From CAYPEK01 sp964409645 (GTDB lineage Bacteria; UBP15; UBA6099), in contig CAYPEK010000013.1 of the NCBI GenBank assembly GCA_964409645.1, positions 1 to 62,176 on the forward strand: 62,176 nucleotides of DNA. Reading direction: 5' to 3'. The notes beneath the pieces are model-generated. The model was not told where the DNA came from. It did not search any database and worked only from the letters and a program-made list of their open reading frames with translations. The position numbers and the translations under genes are program-made. How positions within the stretch are numbered: position 1 is the stretch's first letter; each line of letters opens with the position of its first letter. This document shows, in pieces, positions 1 through 7,358 of the stretch.

Positions 1-993
1 GTTAAACACCTTAAAAAGAAACAGCTTATTATACTCGAAAGCACGACATATCCGGGAACCACTGAGGAAGTAGTGCTTCCGATAATCGAGAGCGGCGGCA
101 AGAAATGCGGGCGTGATTTTTACCTCGTTTTCTCACCCGAGCGCGTCGATCCGGGCAACCGCGATTTTTCGATCCGCAACACGCCTAAAGTCATCGGCGG
201 CGTCTGCGAGGAAAGCACGCAACTCGCGAAGAAGCTGTATTCGAGCATGATCGCGGAACAGCTCGTCGTGCCCGTTTCGTCCACACGCATCGCAGAGATG
301 ACAAAACTTCTCGAAAACATTTACCGCAGCGTCAACATTGCGCTGATCAACGAACTCACCTTCCTGTGCGACAGGATGAACATCGATATATGGGAAGTGA
401 TAGACGCGGCATCGTCGAAGCCGTTCGGCTACATGTCGTTCTACCCCGGCCCCGGCGTCGGCGGCCACTGCATTCCGGTGGATCCGTACTACCTCTCGTG
501 GAAAGCACGGGAGTACGACTTCTACTCGAAGTTCATCGAACTGGCGGCGGAGATAAACCAGAGCATGCCGCGCTATGTCGTGTCGAAAGTGATGGACGCG
601 ATGAACGACGGCGGCAGGACTGTACGCGGATCGAAGATTCTCGCTCTCGGCGTCGCGTTCAAAAAGAACATCAACGACGCCCGCAACTCTCCCGCCCTGA
701 AAGTAATCGAGGAGCTGATCCGCAAAGGCGCGCGCGTGGACTACCACGACCCGCACATTGCCGCCATCGGCAACGGAAGCGAACTTTTCGACGTCGAGAG
801 CGGCATCGGAAAAATGTACTCGGTCTCGATCAACGCGCGGAAACTGAAGGAGTACGACTGCGTTGTCATCCTCGTCGATCACGAAGCGTTCAACCCGCCG
901 TTCATCGCCCGCAACTCGAAGCTTGTCGTTGACACGAAAAATATCTGCAAAGGGCTCAAACCGCCTAAAGGCTGCAAGATAGTAAAGATATGA
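1..993 (+). CDS. nucleotide-sugar dehydrogenase (UDP-sugar 6-dehydrogenase family), 5' end off window
   Basis: The frame is open from base 1 and begins with an STTYPGTTEE stretch, so the gene starts upstream of the window and about 330 C-terminal codons are visible. The family oxidises UDP-Glc/UDP-GlcNAc/UDP-ManNAc to the uronate with NAD. GGHCIPVDP carries the catalytic cysteine (codon 469-471); the later GVAFKKNINDARNSPAL is the conserved UDP-binding C-terminal domain. The ESTTYPGTTEE motif resembles the WbpA/WecC-like branch more than plain UDP-glucose dehydrogenases. It overlaps the next gene, a WecA-type transferase, by 4 bases, so the pair probably serves surface polysaccharide synthesis. 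The exact sugar substrate cannot be told. Confidence 0.93.
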   Translation, partial: VKHLKKKQLIILESTTYPGTTEEVVLPIIESGGKKCGRDFYLVFSPERVDPGNRDFSIRNTPKVIGGVCEESTQLAKKLYSSMIAEQLVVPVSSTRIAEMTKLLENIYRSVNIALINELTFLCDRMNIDIWEVIDAASSKPFGYMSFYPGPGVGGHCIPVDPYYLSWKAREYDFYSKFIELAAEINQSMPRYVVSKVMDAMNDGGRTVRGSKILALGVAFKKNINDARNSPALKVIEELIRKGARVDYHDPHIAAIGNGSELFDVESGIGKMYSVSINARKLKEYDCVVILVDHEAFNPPFIARNSKLVVDTKNICKGLKPPKGCKIVKI

Positions 994-2045
994 TGCACGG
1001 AATGGACATACAATACTTGGCCGGGTTCGGGGCGGCTTTCGCTGCCGGCCTCATCCTGACCCCCGTTTTCGGACGCATCTCGGCCGCAACCGGACTCATC
1101 GATTATCCCTCATCGCGCAGATTCCATCTGACAATCATGCCGATGATGGGCGGCCTCGCCGTCGCGTCCGCATTCCTCATCGCATACCTTCTCGTCATAA
1201 AGGGAATTCCGGGCATAAAAATCATAGGCGCGATAGCGGCGTCGCTTGTCATGCTCATGCTCGGCCTGATCGACGATTTCAGAACCATTTCGCCGAAAGT
1301 CAAACTTGCGGGCCAGTTCGCCGCCTCCGTCATTCTTCTCGCGTGCGGCCTACGCCTGAACATGACGGGCATCGTCCCGATAGATTGGGTGTTCACAATT
1401 GTCTGGTTCGCGGGCATCGTCAACTGCCTCAATCTGCTGGACAACATCGACGGACTCGCGGGCGGCACATCGGCCGTCGCCGGCGGTTTCTTTTTCCTAG
1501 CAGGCGCAATTACGGGCCGCACGGACATCGCAATCGCCGCCGCAGTCTTCTCAGGCGCCTGTCTCGGATTCCTCTCTCACAACTTCCACCCGGCCACCAT
1601 TTTCTCAGGCGACGCCGGAAGCATGTTCATGGGGTCCATGCTCGCATCGTTCGGGCTCTTTTTCATGTCGCCCGGATCGGGGCTTCCCCACGCGATATCG
1701 ATACTTTTCCCGGGGGTCATCCTCGGGCTCCTCATATTCGACACCGGACTCGTTACCATAATGCGGGTCACGCACGGAAAGAAAATAACGGACGGCGGCA
1801 AAGACCACACATCCCACAGGTTATGCAATCTCGGCCTCAGTGTTCAGGCAGCCGTCGTCGTCCTGTTTATAGCATCGTTTATTTGCGGCGCAGCGGGCAT
1901 CGCAATGCTCCCGCCGATGCGGCTGATCGCCCCCGGCCGCGCCTTCATTATCCCCGTTTCCCTCTTTATCATCTCAGCGGTTTTTTGGGCTCTCCTCGGA
2001 AATCTTTATACTTATGAAGATGTCCGGGAAGAGGCCGTAAACTAA
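990..2045 (+). CDS. WecA/TagO-type undecaprenyl-phosphate sugar-1-phosphate transferase
   Basis: A polytopic inner-membrane protein of 351 residues with roughly ten hydrophobic segments. It carries the MraY/WecA superfamily signatures: LGLIDDFRTISPKVKLAGQ (metal-binding Asp pair), NLLDNIDGLAGG and FSGDAGSMFMG. The family moves GlcNAc-1-P or a related sugar-1-P from its UDP form onto undecaprenyl phosphate, the first step of O-antigen, teichoic-acid-like or exopolysaccharide chains. The length matches WecA/TagO. It starts in an ATGA overlap with the sugar dehydrogenase stop, indicating translational coupling. A second MraY-like gene of a different subfamily lies at 4744-5613. Confidence 0.9.
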   Translation: MMHGMDIQYLAGFGAAFAAGLILTPVFGRISAATGLIDYPSSRRFHLTIMPMMGGLAVASAFLIAYLLVIKGIPGIKIIGAIAASLVMLMLGLIDDFRTISPKVKLAGQFAASVILLACGLRLNMTGIVPIDWVFTIVWFAGIVNCLNLLDNIDGLAGGTSAVAGGFFFLAGAITGRTDIAIAAAVFSGACLGFLSHNFHPATIFSGDAGSMFMGSMLASFGLFFMSPGSGLPHAISILFPGVILGLLIFDTGLVTIMRVTHGKKITDGGKDHTSHRLCNLGLSVQAAVVVLFIASFICGAAGIAMLPPMRLIAPGRAFIIPVSLFIISAVFWALLGNLYTYEDVREEAVN

Positions 2046-2069
2046 AATTCATATAAGGGTTGGGTAATC

Positions 2070-3743
2070 ATGTTAGGGTCTTATGCACTTATTGAAGGTT
2101 TAAAAGCAGAAGGCGTGGAAGTGATCTTCGGTATTCCCGGAGGCGTCGTACTGCCGATTTTCGACGCGCTTTACGACTCCGGCCTGCGGGTAATCCTCAC
2201 ACGCCACGAACAGGGCGCCGCGCACGCCGCAGAGGGGTACGCCCGCGTCACCGGCAAAGTCGGCGTTTGCCTCGCCACCTCGGGTCCGGGCGCAACAAAT
2301 CTCGTAACCGGCCTAGCCAACGCTCACATGGACTCCATGCCCATGGTAGCGATTACGGGCCAGCAGAACAGAGACCTCCTCGGCCGCGACTCGTTTCAGG
2401 AAGCCGACATTACCGGCATCACACTCCCGATAACGAAGCATAACTATCTCATCAAGCGGCCTGAAGACCTGCACCGCGTAATCAAGGAAGCATTTCATAT
2501 TGCTGCCACGGGCAGGCCCGGCCCGGTGTTGATCGACATTCCGAACGACATCTCCACCGCCGAATACAAATACAAAATTCCTGAGCAGATCGAGTTGCGC
2601 GGATACCGCCCCACCCTCGTCGGGCACAAGAAACAGATCGCATCCGCTGCGGCCGCAATCGAGCGCGCGCGGCGGCCCGTCATCTACGCCGGCGGCGGCA
2701 TCATCACTTCCGGCGCGGAAGCCGAACTTCTCGAACTCGCTGAGAAGATCAAGACGCCCGTCACGATCACGCTCATGGGCAAAGGCGGCTTCCCAGAGAC
2801 TCACAAACTCAGCCTCGGAATGCTCGGAATGCACGGCACTTGGCCCGCGAACACTGTAATATCGAACGCCGACCTCATCATTGCCGTCGGCGCCCGCTTC
2901 GACGACCGCGTCACGGGAAGAGTTGACAAGTTCGCCCAGAAGGCAAAGATAATACACATAGACATCGATCCCGCCGAGATCGGCAAAAACGTGCCGGTAA
3001 AAATCCCCATCGTCGGCGACGCGAAGAACGTGCTCCGCGCGCTCATCGACGACATCGAGTCTCCGCCCAATACGGCGGAATGGCTGTCTCAGATCGCCAC
3101 ATGGCAAAAAGATCATCCGCTCACTTATGATCGCAACTCACACGAACTGCTTCCCCAGTACGTAATCGAAAAAGTGCAGGAAATCACCAAGGGCGACGCG
3201 ATAATCACCACAGAGGTCGGGCAGAATCAGATGTGGGCCGCCCAGTACTACAAACCGGTGCGGCCTCGGCGCTTCCTATCGTCCGGCGGGCTCGGCACAA
3301 TGGGCTACGGATTCCCCGCCGCGATCGGCGCGCAGGTCGGCGCTCCCGGCGAACTCGTCATCGACATCGCCGGCGACGGCAGCTTCATGATGAACATTCA
3401 GGAGCTCACAACCGCCGTCAGCAACGACCTTCCCGTGAAAGTATTTATCCTAAACAACGGATACCTCGGCATGGTGCGGCAGTGGCAGCGCATATTCTTC
3501 AACGGCAGGTATTCGAGCTCGTGCATAAAGAGCAATCCTGACTTCGCGCGTGTCGCGGAGGCGTTCGGCGCGGTCGGCATGACCGTCACCAAGAAGAAAG
3601 ACGTCGAGTCGGCTATAAAAGAGGCCATTTCCAACGGCCGCACCACCGTCGTCGATTTCAAGGTCGCGGAAGAAGAAAACGTCATGCCGATGGTTCCCAA
3701 AGGCGGCGCGCTCGACGACATGATGGAAACTTTCAAAGGATAA
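2070..3743 (+). CDS. ilvB: acetolactate synthase, large catalytic subunit
   Basis: The first committed enzyme of branched-chain amino acid synthesis: it condenses two pyruvates to 2-acetolactate (or pyruvate with 2-ketobutyrate) using thiamine diphosphate, Mg2+ and FAD. At 557 residues it has the usual family length. Visible hallmarks are Glu47 in the TRHEQGAAHAAEGYAR segment, the FAD-domain VGARFDDRVTG, and the ThDP motif GDGSFMMN (about residues 434-441) followed by FILNN. An AAGGG precedes the ATG. The regulatory subunit follows 30 bases downstream, so ilvB and ilvN form an operon. The rest of the pathway (ilvC-leuA) lies about 44 kb away. Confidence 0.96.
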   Translation: MLGSYALIEGLKAEGVEVIFGIPGGVVLPIFDALYDSGLRVILTRHEQGAAHAAEGYARVTGKVGVCLATSGPGATNLVTGLANAHMDSMPMVAITGQQNRDLLGRDSFQEADITGITLPITKHNYLIKRPEDLHRVIKEAFHIAATGRPGPVLIDIPNDISTAEYKYKIPEQIELRGYRPTLVGHKKQIASAAAAIERARRPVIYAGGGIITSGAEAELLELAEKIKTPVTITLMGKGGFPETHKLSLGMLGMHGTWPANTVISNADLIIAVGARFDDRVTGRVDKFAQKAKIIHIDIDPAEIGKNVPVKIPIVGDAKNVLRALIDDIESPPNTAEWLSQIATWQKDHPLTYDRNSHELLPQYVIEKVQEITKGDAIITTEVGQNQMWAAQYYKPVRPRRFLSSGGLGTMGYGFPAAIGAQVGAPGELVIDIAGDGSFMMNIQELTTAVSNDLPVKVFILNNGYLGMVRQWQRIFFNGRYSSSCIKSNPDFARVAEAFGAVGMTVTKKKDVESAIKEAISNGRTTVVDFKVAEEENVMPMVPKGGALDDMMETFKG

Positions 3744-3773
3744 CCGGGAAAGGAAACTTGCGAGGTTCGACAA

Positions 3774-4274
3774 ATGACACAAACACCGAGAAAGCATACA
3801 TTCTCAGCGCTGGTTGAAAACAAGCCCGGCGTGCTTGCGCGCGTCGCGGGCCTGTTCAGCCGCCGCGGATACAACATCGACAGCTTGGCCGTCGGCATGA
3901 CACAAGACCCCGGTCTGTCGCGCATCACTCTTGTCGTCGAGGGCGACGACCGCATTCTCGAACAGGTCTCAAAACAGCTCAACAAGCTCATCGACGTCGT
4001 AAAAGTCAGCGACATCACGCACATCGACACCGTCGATCGAGAACTGATCCTGATCAAAGTCAACGCGCATCAGGAACAACGGCAGGAGATAATCGCTATC
4101 GCCAGCGTGTTCCGCGCTCAGATAGTCGATGTCGGCGAGGAAAGCCTGATACTCGAAATGACCGGCCAGCAGGAAAAACTCACGGCGATGACCAACCTGC
4201 TGAAACGCTTCGGGATACTTGAGATCGTACGCACCGGCAAAGTAGTGCTCGTGCGCGGCGAAAAATCAACCTGA
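3774..4274 (+). CDS. ilvN: acetolactate synthase, small regulatory subunit
   Basis: The 166-residue regulatory partner of IlvB (also named IlvH). An N-terminal ACT domain (about residues 8-80) shows FSALVENKPGVLARVAGLF followed by RRGYNIDSL, where valine feedback normally acts. The C-terminal half (VDRELILIKVN... to GKVVLVRG) is the usual ALS_ss_C domain. Its position directly behind ilvB supports the assignment. An upstream GGAAAGGAAACTTGCGAGG stretch supplies a purine-rich ribosome site. Confidence 0.95.
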   Translation: MTQTPRKHTFSALVENKPGVLARVAGLFSRRGYNIDSLAVGMTQDPGLSRITLVVEGDDRILEQVSKQLNKLIDVVKVSDITHIDTVDRELILIKVNAHQEQRQEIIAIASVFRAQIVDVGEESLILEMTGQQEKLTAMTNLLKRFGILEIVRTGKVVLVRGEKST

Positions 4275-4291
4275 TCGCTAAAGGGCATTCG

Positions 4292-4723
4292 ATGGACCCG
4301 GAAGATTTCAACAAATCTTCTCCGGAAGACATGCAGCCGGTTGGCCGCATCGACGGGCCGCCGAAAAAGTTACCTGTCAAAAAAAACGCAAGCCCTTATC
4401 TCGACATGGACCGTATGCGCGCCGAGGCTTGGAACGCCCAGCGCCGCATGCAGCAGGAACACCTGCGTAACAAGGTGAAACCCGCGCTTACCCTAGAGAA
4501 CATCACCGCCGCAGCGGATCTCGAACTCGCGAAACTCGGATTTCCTTATGCACTCAGGCTCGAACAAACCGGCGCCGAATTCAACTGGGTTCTGCTTCAC
4601 CTGAAAAACGGAGTCCCTGCAGGCGTGTTCAGAAGATCCGAACGGCTCAACCTTGCGGGCGAAAACGAGGAATCGCTCAAGAGCAAACTCAAATACTTCA
4701 TAAAGTCTTCCGGCAAAATGTGA
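4292..4723 (+). CDS. hypothetical protein, ilvN-linked
   Basis: I do not recognise this 143-residue protein. The first 35 residues are polar and proline-rich, followed by a charged helical stretch (DMDRMRAEAWNAQRRMQQEH) and a compact C-terminal domain (LGFPYALRLEQ to LKYFIKSSGKM) that looks like a small alpha/beta fold. There is no signal peptide or membrane segment, so it is probably cytoplasmic. It follows ilvN by 17 bases in the same direction and is the last gene of the run; the next gene converges on it. The codon choice resembles its neighbours, which supports it being a real gene. Confidence 0.7.
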   Translation: MDPEDFNKSSPEDMQPVGRIDGPPKKLPVKKNASPYLDMDRMRAEAWNAQRRMQQEHLRNKVKPALTLENITAAADLELAKLGFPYALRLEQTGAEFNWVLLHLKNGVPAGVFRRSERLNLAGENEESLKSKLKYFIKSSGKM

Positions 4724-4743
4724 TTTTTATATCTTGAAGAAAA

Positions 4744-5613
4744 TCAGTCCCGGCTGACCCAAAGCGAATCGAGCCACTTCAGCGGCGGAATCTTCTCAAT
4801 CACCGCCGAAAGCGATATTGCCTCGGTGAACAAGTGGTAGCCTATCAGCAATCCGAGCGCCAGCAGCCTGTTCAGAGCCGACAACTCCCATACGATCAGC
4901 AGCCCCAGTACCGCGCCGAGCACGTTCGAGCCCGCGTCGCCCAACATGCCGCGTCGCCCGAAATCGATCGGAGCGTAAACGGCAACCCATGCGAGGAACG
5001 GACCGATCAACAGCCATGTAGCGGGCATAATCCCCGACCGATTGCCGATCGAAGAACCTACAACCGATCCGATGAGTATGAACAGCGTCCCGGCGGCGAA
5101 CCCCTTAACCGCGCGGCCGGGCCTGACATCAAGAAGATTAAGTGCATTTGCCGAAAGCGCCACAATCAGCGCGTTCACAAATACCATTCCCGGCCCCTGC
5201 TCCCACCAGAAAAGCGCCGACGCCAGAAGAGCCGTGCCGAAACCGAAAAACGCCTTCAGGAGCGCCGTCGAAACCTCGCCTTCGGCGCCCATCCGCGCCA
5301 GATGTCCGCGGAACCCGCCCTTCTCGCGCGCCTGAATCATGTCGTCCAGCAGGCCGAGAAAACCAAACCCGCATACTACAACCGCCATCGCGCCGATCAT
5401 CAGCGTCAGGCTCCTCTGCCACACCCTCAGAACGAACAACATAGCGATCGTCAGAAGCACGAACCCGACCCCTAAACTGGTCGGGATATAGTTGCCTTTG
5501 AAATTCAGGCGCACGTGGCCACCCTTCGTCATCGTTTTGACGAGAGTGCGGAACATGACATAACCCGCCGCGCCGCACAAAACACACCAGAGCAGAATTT
5601 TAAGTGTAAGCAT
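4744..5613 (-). CDS. MraY-like membrane glycosyl-1-phosphate transferase (GT4-type family)
   Basis: A 289-residue multi-pass membrane protein with motifs of the MraY/WecA superfamily: GFLGLLDDMIQAREKGGFRGH, ALNLLDVRPGRAVKGF and GMLGDAGSNVLGAVLG. The NLLDxRPGRAxK version is distinct from WecA (NLLDNIDG at 990-2045) and marks a separate, poorly characterised subfamily. It probably acts on a polyprenyl-phosphate and a nucleotide-activated donor at the inner membrane; the substrate is unknown. It lies 67 bases downstream of a phosphodiester glycosidase on the same strand and may share its transcript. The C-terminus converges on the gene ending at 4723. Confidence 0.78.
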   Translation of the reverse strand: MLTLKILLWCVLCGAAGYVMFRTLVKTMTKGGHVRLNFKGNYIPTSLGVGFVLLTIAMLFVLRVWQRSLTLMIGAMAVVVCGFGFLGLLDDMIQAREKGGFRGHLARMGAEGEVSTALLKAFFGFGTALLASALFWWEQGPGMVFVNALIVALSANALNLLDVRPGRAVKGFAAGTLFILIGSVVGSSIGNRSGIMPATWLLIGPFLAWVAVYAPIDFGRRGMLGDAGSNVLGAVLGLLIVWELSALNRLLALGLLIGYHLFTEAISLSAVIEKIPPLKWLDSLWVSRD

Positions 5614-5680
5614 GATGTATTATATTAATCCACCGGAAAACGCGAGTAAAGACGGCAAGGCAACAATTGAAGAAAAAACA

Positions 5681-7003
5681 TCAGCCGCGCACGATCATCA
5701 ACGCGGAACCGATCGTTCGCTCGTCGCCGCCGCCTAGCGCCTCGGAAGTCGGCAGCGTGCCCGCGCGCATATACTTTGTCAGAAAATCCAGTCCGCGATC
5801 GAGCCACTTCTTATCGCCGCCGAGTTGCGGCGTATTCAGCGATTTGCCCCCAAGAATTATTTCCGCCGACGCGCCCCCGTCGAGGTTCACGGCCTCACGG
5901 CAGCCCACCGCCGCCATCACGCGCGCCGCTTCGTTCAACGTCACCCCGTCGCTCTCGTCCGGCATGCGCCCTTCGAACAAGGCTATCAAAACATCCCCGG
6001 ATTCCGTCAGCCCGAGACACATCCGCGGCGCGGGCAGCCGGTAGTGCGTCAACACCGAATTGAACGCCGGAAACGGCGGGGTTCCCTGCACAAACCCCTG
6101 CATATTCAGGAATTCGACATCCACGTCGTGCGGCTCTCCGCCGCGCACAAGCGCCGGGCCTGCTTCCAGCGCATGCCTCACCCGGCCGTGCCTGCCTTTT
6201 CCTTTATCTGATATTTCGATCGTCACCGTCACGTCATTCTTCCTGAGCTCCCGGCCCGTGATCCCGTTCCAAGCCGAGATCGGGGCCGAGAGCACAAAAC
6301 CGTTGACCGGAATCGAGATTCCGCCGCCGGACCCCGCAGCGGCCACCGTGTTGCAGATCACCGCCGCATCCATTGCCCCCTTGTCGCGCGGCGTATCTTT
6401 ATCCTTCCACGCCGGCGTGAACACAACCACATGTCCGGGATCGTTGACATTAATCGCTTCAGGATGGAACTCGGCACGCGCGCCGGCCGAATTAACAAAA
6501 CTGATTTTCACATCCGTCATTTCCGCGCGCGAGATATTCATTCTGCCCTCATCATCCACTATCACCGCAGCTCGCCCGTACAGCGGCGGGCTTTTCACGC
6601 TCCCTTCCGTCATCAACAACCCGATCGGGTCGCCGACACGCGTGTGCTCGGCGTAAAAACGCGACGCACGGCTCCACAGCCGCTCTATGAATATGAAATA
6701 TCCCCCGTTTATCGCGCCCACAAGCTCCCCGACGCGCTCCTCGGTTTCCTTTGTCTTCCATCCCTCATAAATTTCAGTCAGCCGTGCCGACCTCACGCCA
6801 GTCGCGTCAAACGCACTCACCGGCACGAGCCCGTAACCGCCGCCTGCGGGCAATCTGAGAAATAAAACCCGCTGCCGGCAATTTATCTTTTCACGCTCCA
6901 TGGAAAAACACACGCGCTTGCATTCCGGTGCGTCGCTCAGTTCTTCAACCGCCACACCAGATACTCCGCTGAGTTCAACCAATAGCTTTTCCGGCGCTTC
7001 CAT
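5681..7003 (-). CDS. phosphodiester glycosidase (NAGPA-domain) family protein
   Basis: A 440-residue protein whose middle and end match the NAGPA / DUF2233 fold: AINGGYFI near residue 110 and a C-terminal NLDGGASAEIILGG, the most conserved motif of the family. Family members remove GlcNAc or related sugars from phosphodiesters, as in mannose-6-phosphate uncovering enzyme and bacterial surface-glycan enzymes. I see no clear signal peptide, which is unusual because relatives are often exported. The neighbouring MraY-like transferase makes sugar-phosphate linkages, so the two could act on one glycan; that link is inference. The ATG at 7003 has only a weak ribosome site. Confidence 0.75.
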   Translation of the reverse strand: MEAPEKLLVELSGVSGVAVEELSDAPECKRVCFSMEREKINCRQRVLFLRLPAGGGYGLVPVSAFDATGVRSARLTEIYEGWKTKETEERVGELVGAINGGYFIFIERLWSRASRFYAEHTRVGDPIGLLMTEGSVKSPPLYGRAAVIVDDEGRMNISRAEMTDVKISFVNSAGARAEFHPEAINVNDPGHVVVFTPAWKDKDTPRDKGAMDAAVICNTVAAAGSGGGISIPVNGFVLSAPISAWNGITGRELRKNDVTVTIEISDKGKGRHGRVRHALEAGPALVRGGEPHDVDVEFLNMQGFVQGTPPFPAFNSVLTHYRLPAPRMCLGLTESGDVLIALFEGRMPDESDGVTLNEAARVMAAVGCREAVNLDGGASAEIILGGKSLNTPQLGGDKKWLDRGLDFLTKYMRAGTLPTSEALGGGDERTIGSALMIVRG

Positions 7004-7178
7004 TAATGCCCTTCGTTTTCATTCACAGTGAAATAAACCTCACCATTAATATTCATATACCCAATAACAGTAATAAAAAACAACATTTTAAACCTCTTGG
7101 ATGGGCAAACCAACGGTGGCTTTTTATAGTGTTAATATATAGTATAACAATCTGTCTATAATATAACTTATTTTTGAT
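7004..7178. other. AT-rich intergenic stretch between divergent genes
   Basis: This separates the glycosidase gene (-) from the promoter of the TonB receptor gene (+). It is clearly AT-richer than the flanking genes. It holds a small GC-rich patch (about 7098-7124) and otherwise no open frame or strong hairpin that I can support. Confidence 0.6.
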
Positions 7179-7207
7179 TTGACAAACATATTTCCCACAA
7201 ATAAAAT
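7179..7207 (+). promoter_or_regulatory. sigma70-type promoter of the TonB receptor gene
   Basis: TTGACA at 7179-7184 and TAAAAT at 7202-7207 are separated by exactly 17 bases, a near-consensus housekeeping promoter. Transcription should start near 7213-7215, giving a leader of about 145 bases before the ATG at 7359. The operator-like palindrome at 7222-7245 lies just downstream of the predicted start, a position suited to repression. Confidence 0.75.
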
Positions 7208-7221
7208 GTCCCTTCGTTAGG

Positions 7222-7245
7222 CGTTATGATAACACAAACATAACG
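7222..7245. promoter_or_regulatory. ModE-type operator palindrome
   Basis: CGTTATG (7222-7228), ten bases, then CATAACG (7239-7245): a perfect 7-bp inverted repeat with 24-bp overall length. From memory, the E. coli modA operator for the molybdate sensor ModE has the arrangement CGTTATA-N10-CATAACG, the same half-site and spacing. Binding of oxyanion-loaded ModE here would block the promoter at 7179-7207 when molybdate or tungstate is plentiful. No modE or TunR-like regulator gene is in the window, so the binding protein is inferred. Confidence 0.6.
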
Positions 7246-7351
7246 GTTTGGGCAGGAGTCCGGCCGATGCACCAGTGGAAGGCGTCTATCGGTGCGATAA
7301 ACAATAGATAAAAAGAGTCGCGCCATTAACTATATAAAAATTCCAAGGAGG
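7246..7351 (+). other. 5' leader of the TonB receptor mRNA with alternative short stems
   Basis: CCGATGCACC (about 7264-7273) can pair in two competing ways with the CTATCGGTGC segment (about 7286-7295): CCGAT with ATCGG, or GCACC with GGTGC. The leader ends in a strong AAGGAGG ribosome site at 7345-7351, 7 bases before the ATG. I cannot match it to a known riboswitch class. Confidence 0.35.
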
Positions 7352-7358
7352 AATAAAA

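Noticed and set aside
7246..7358. Possible cobalamin or molybdenum-cofactor riboswitch in the TonB leader (CAGGAG and a stem present)
   Set aside because: The leader is too short for a B12 riboswitch and lacks its conserved core; I could not align it with the Moco RNA either. It is listed only as a leader with alternative stems.
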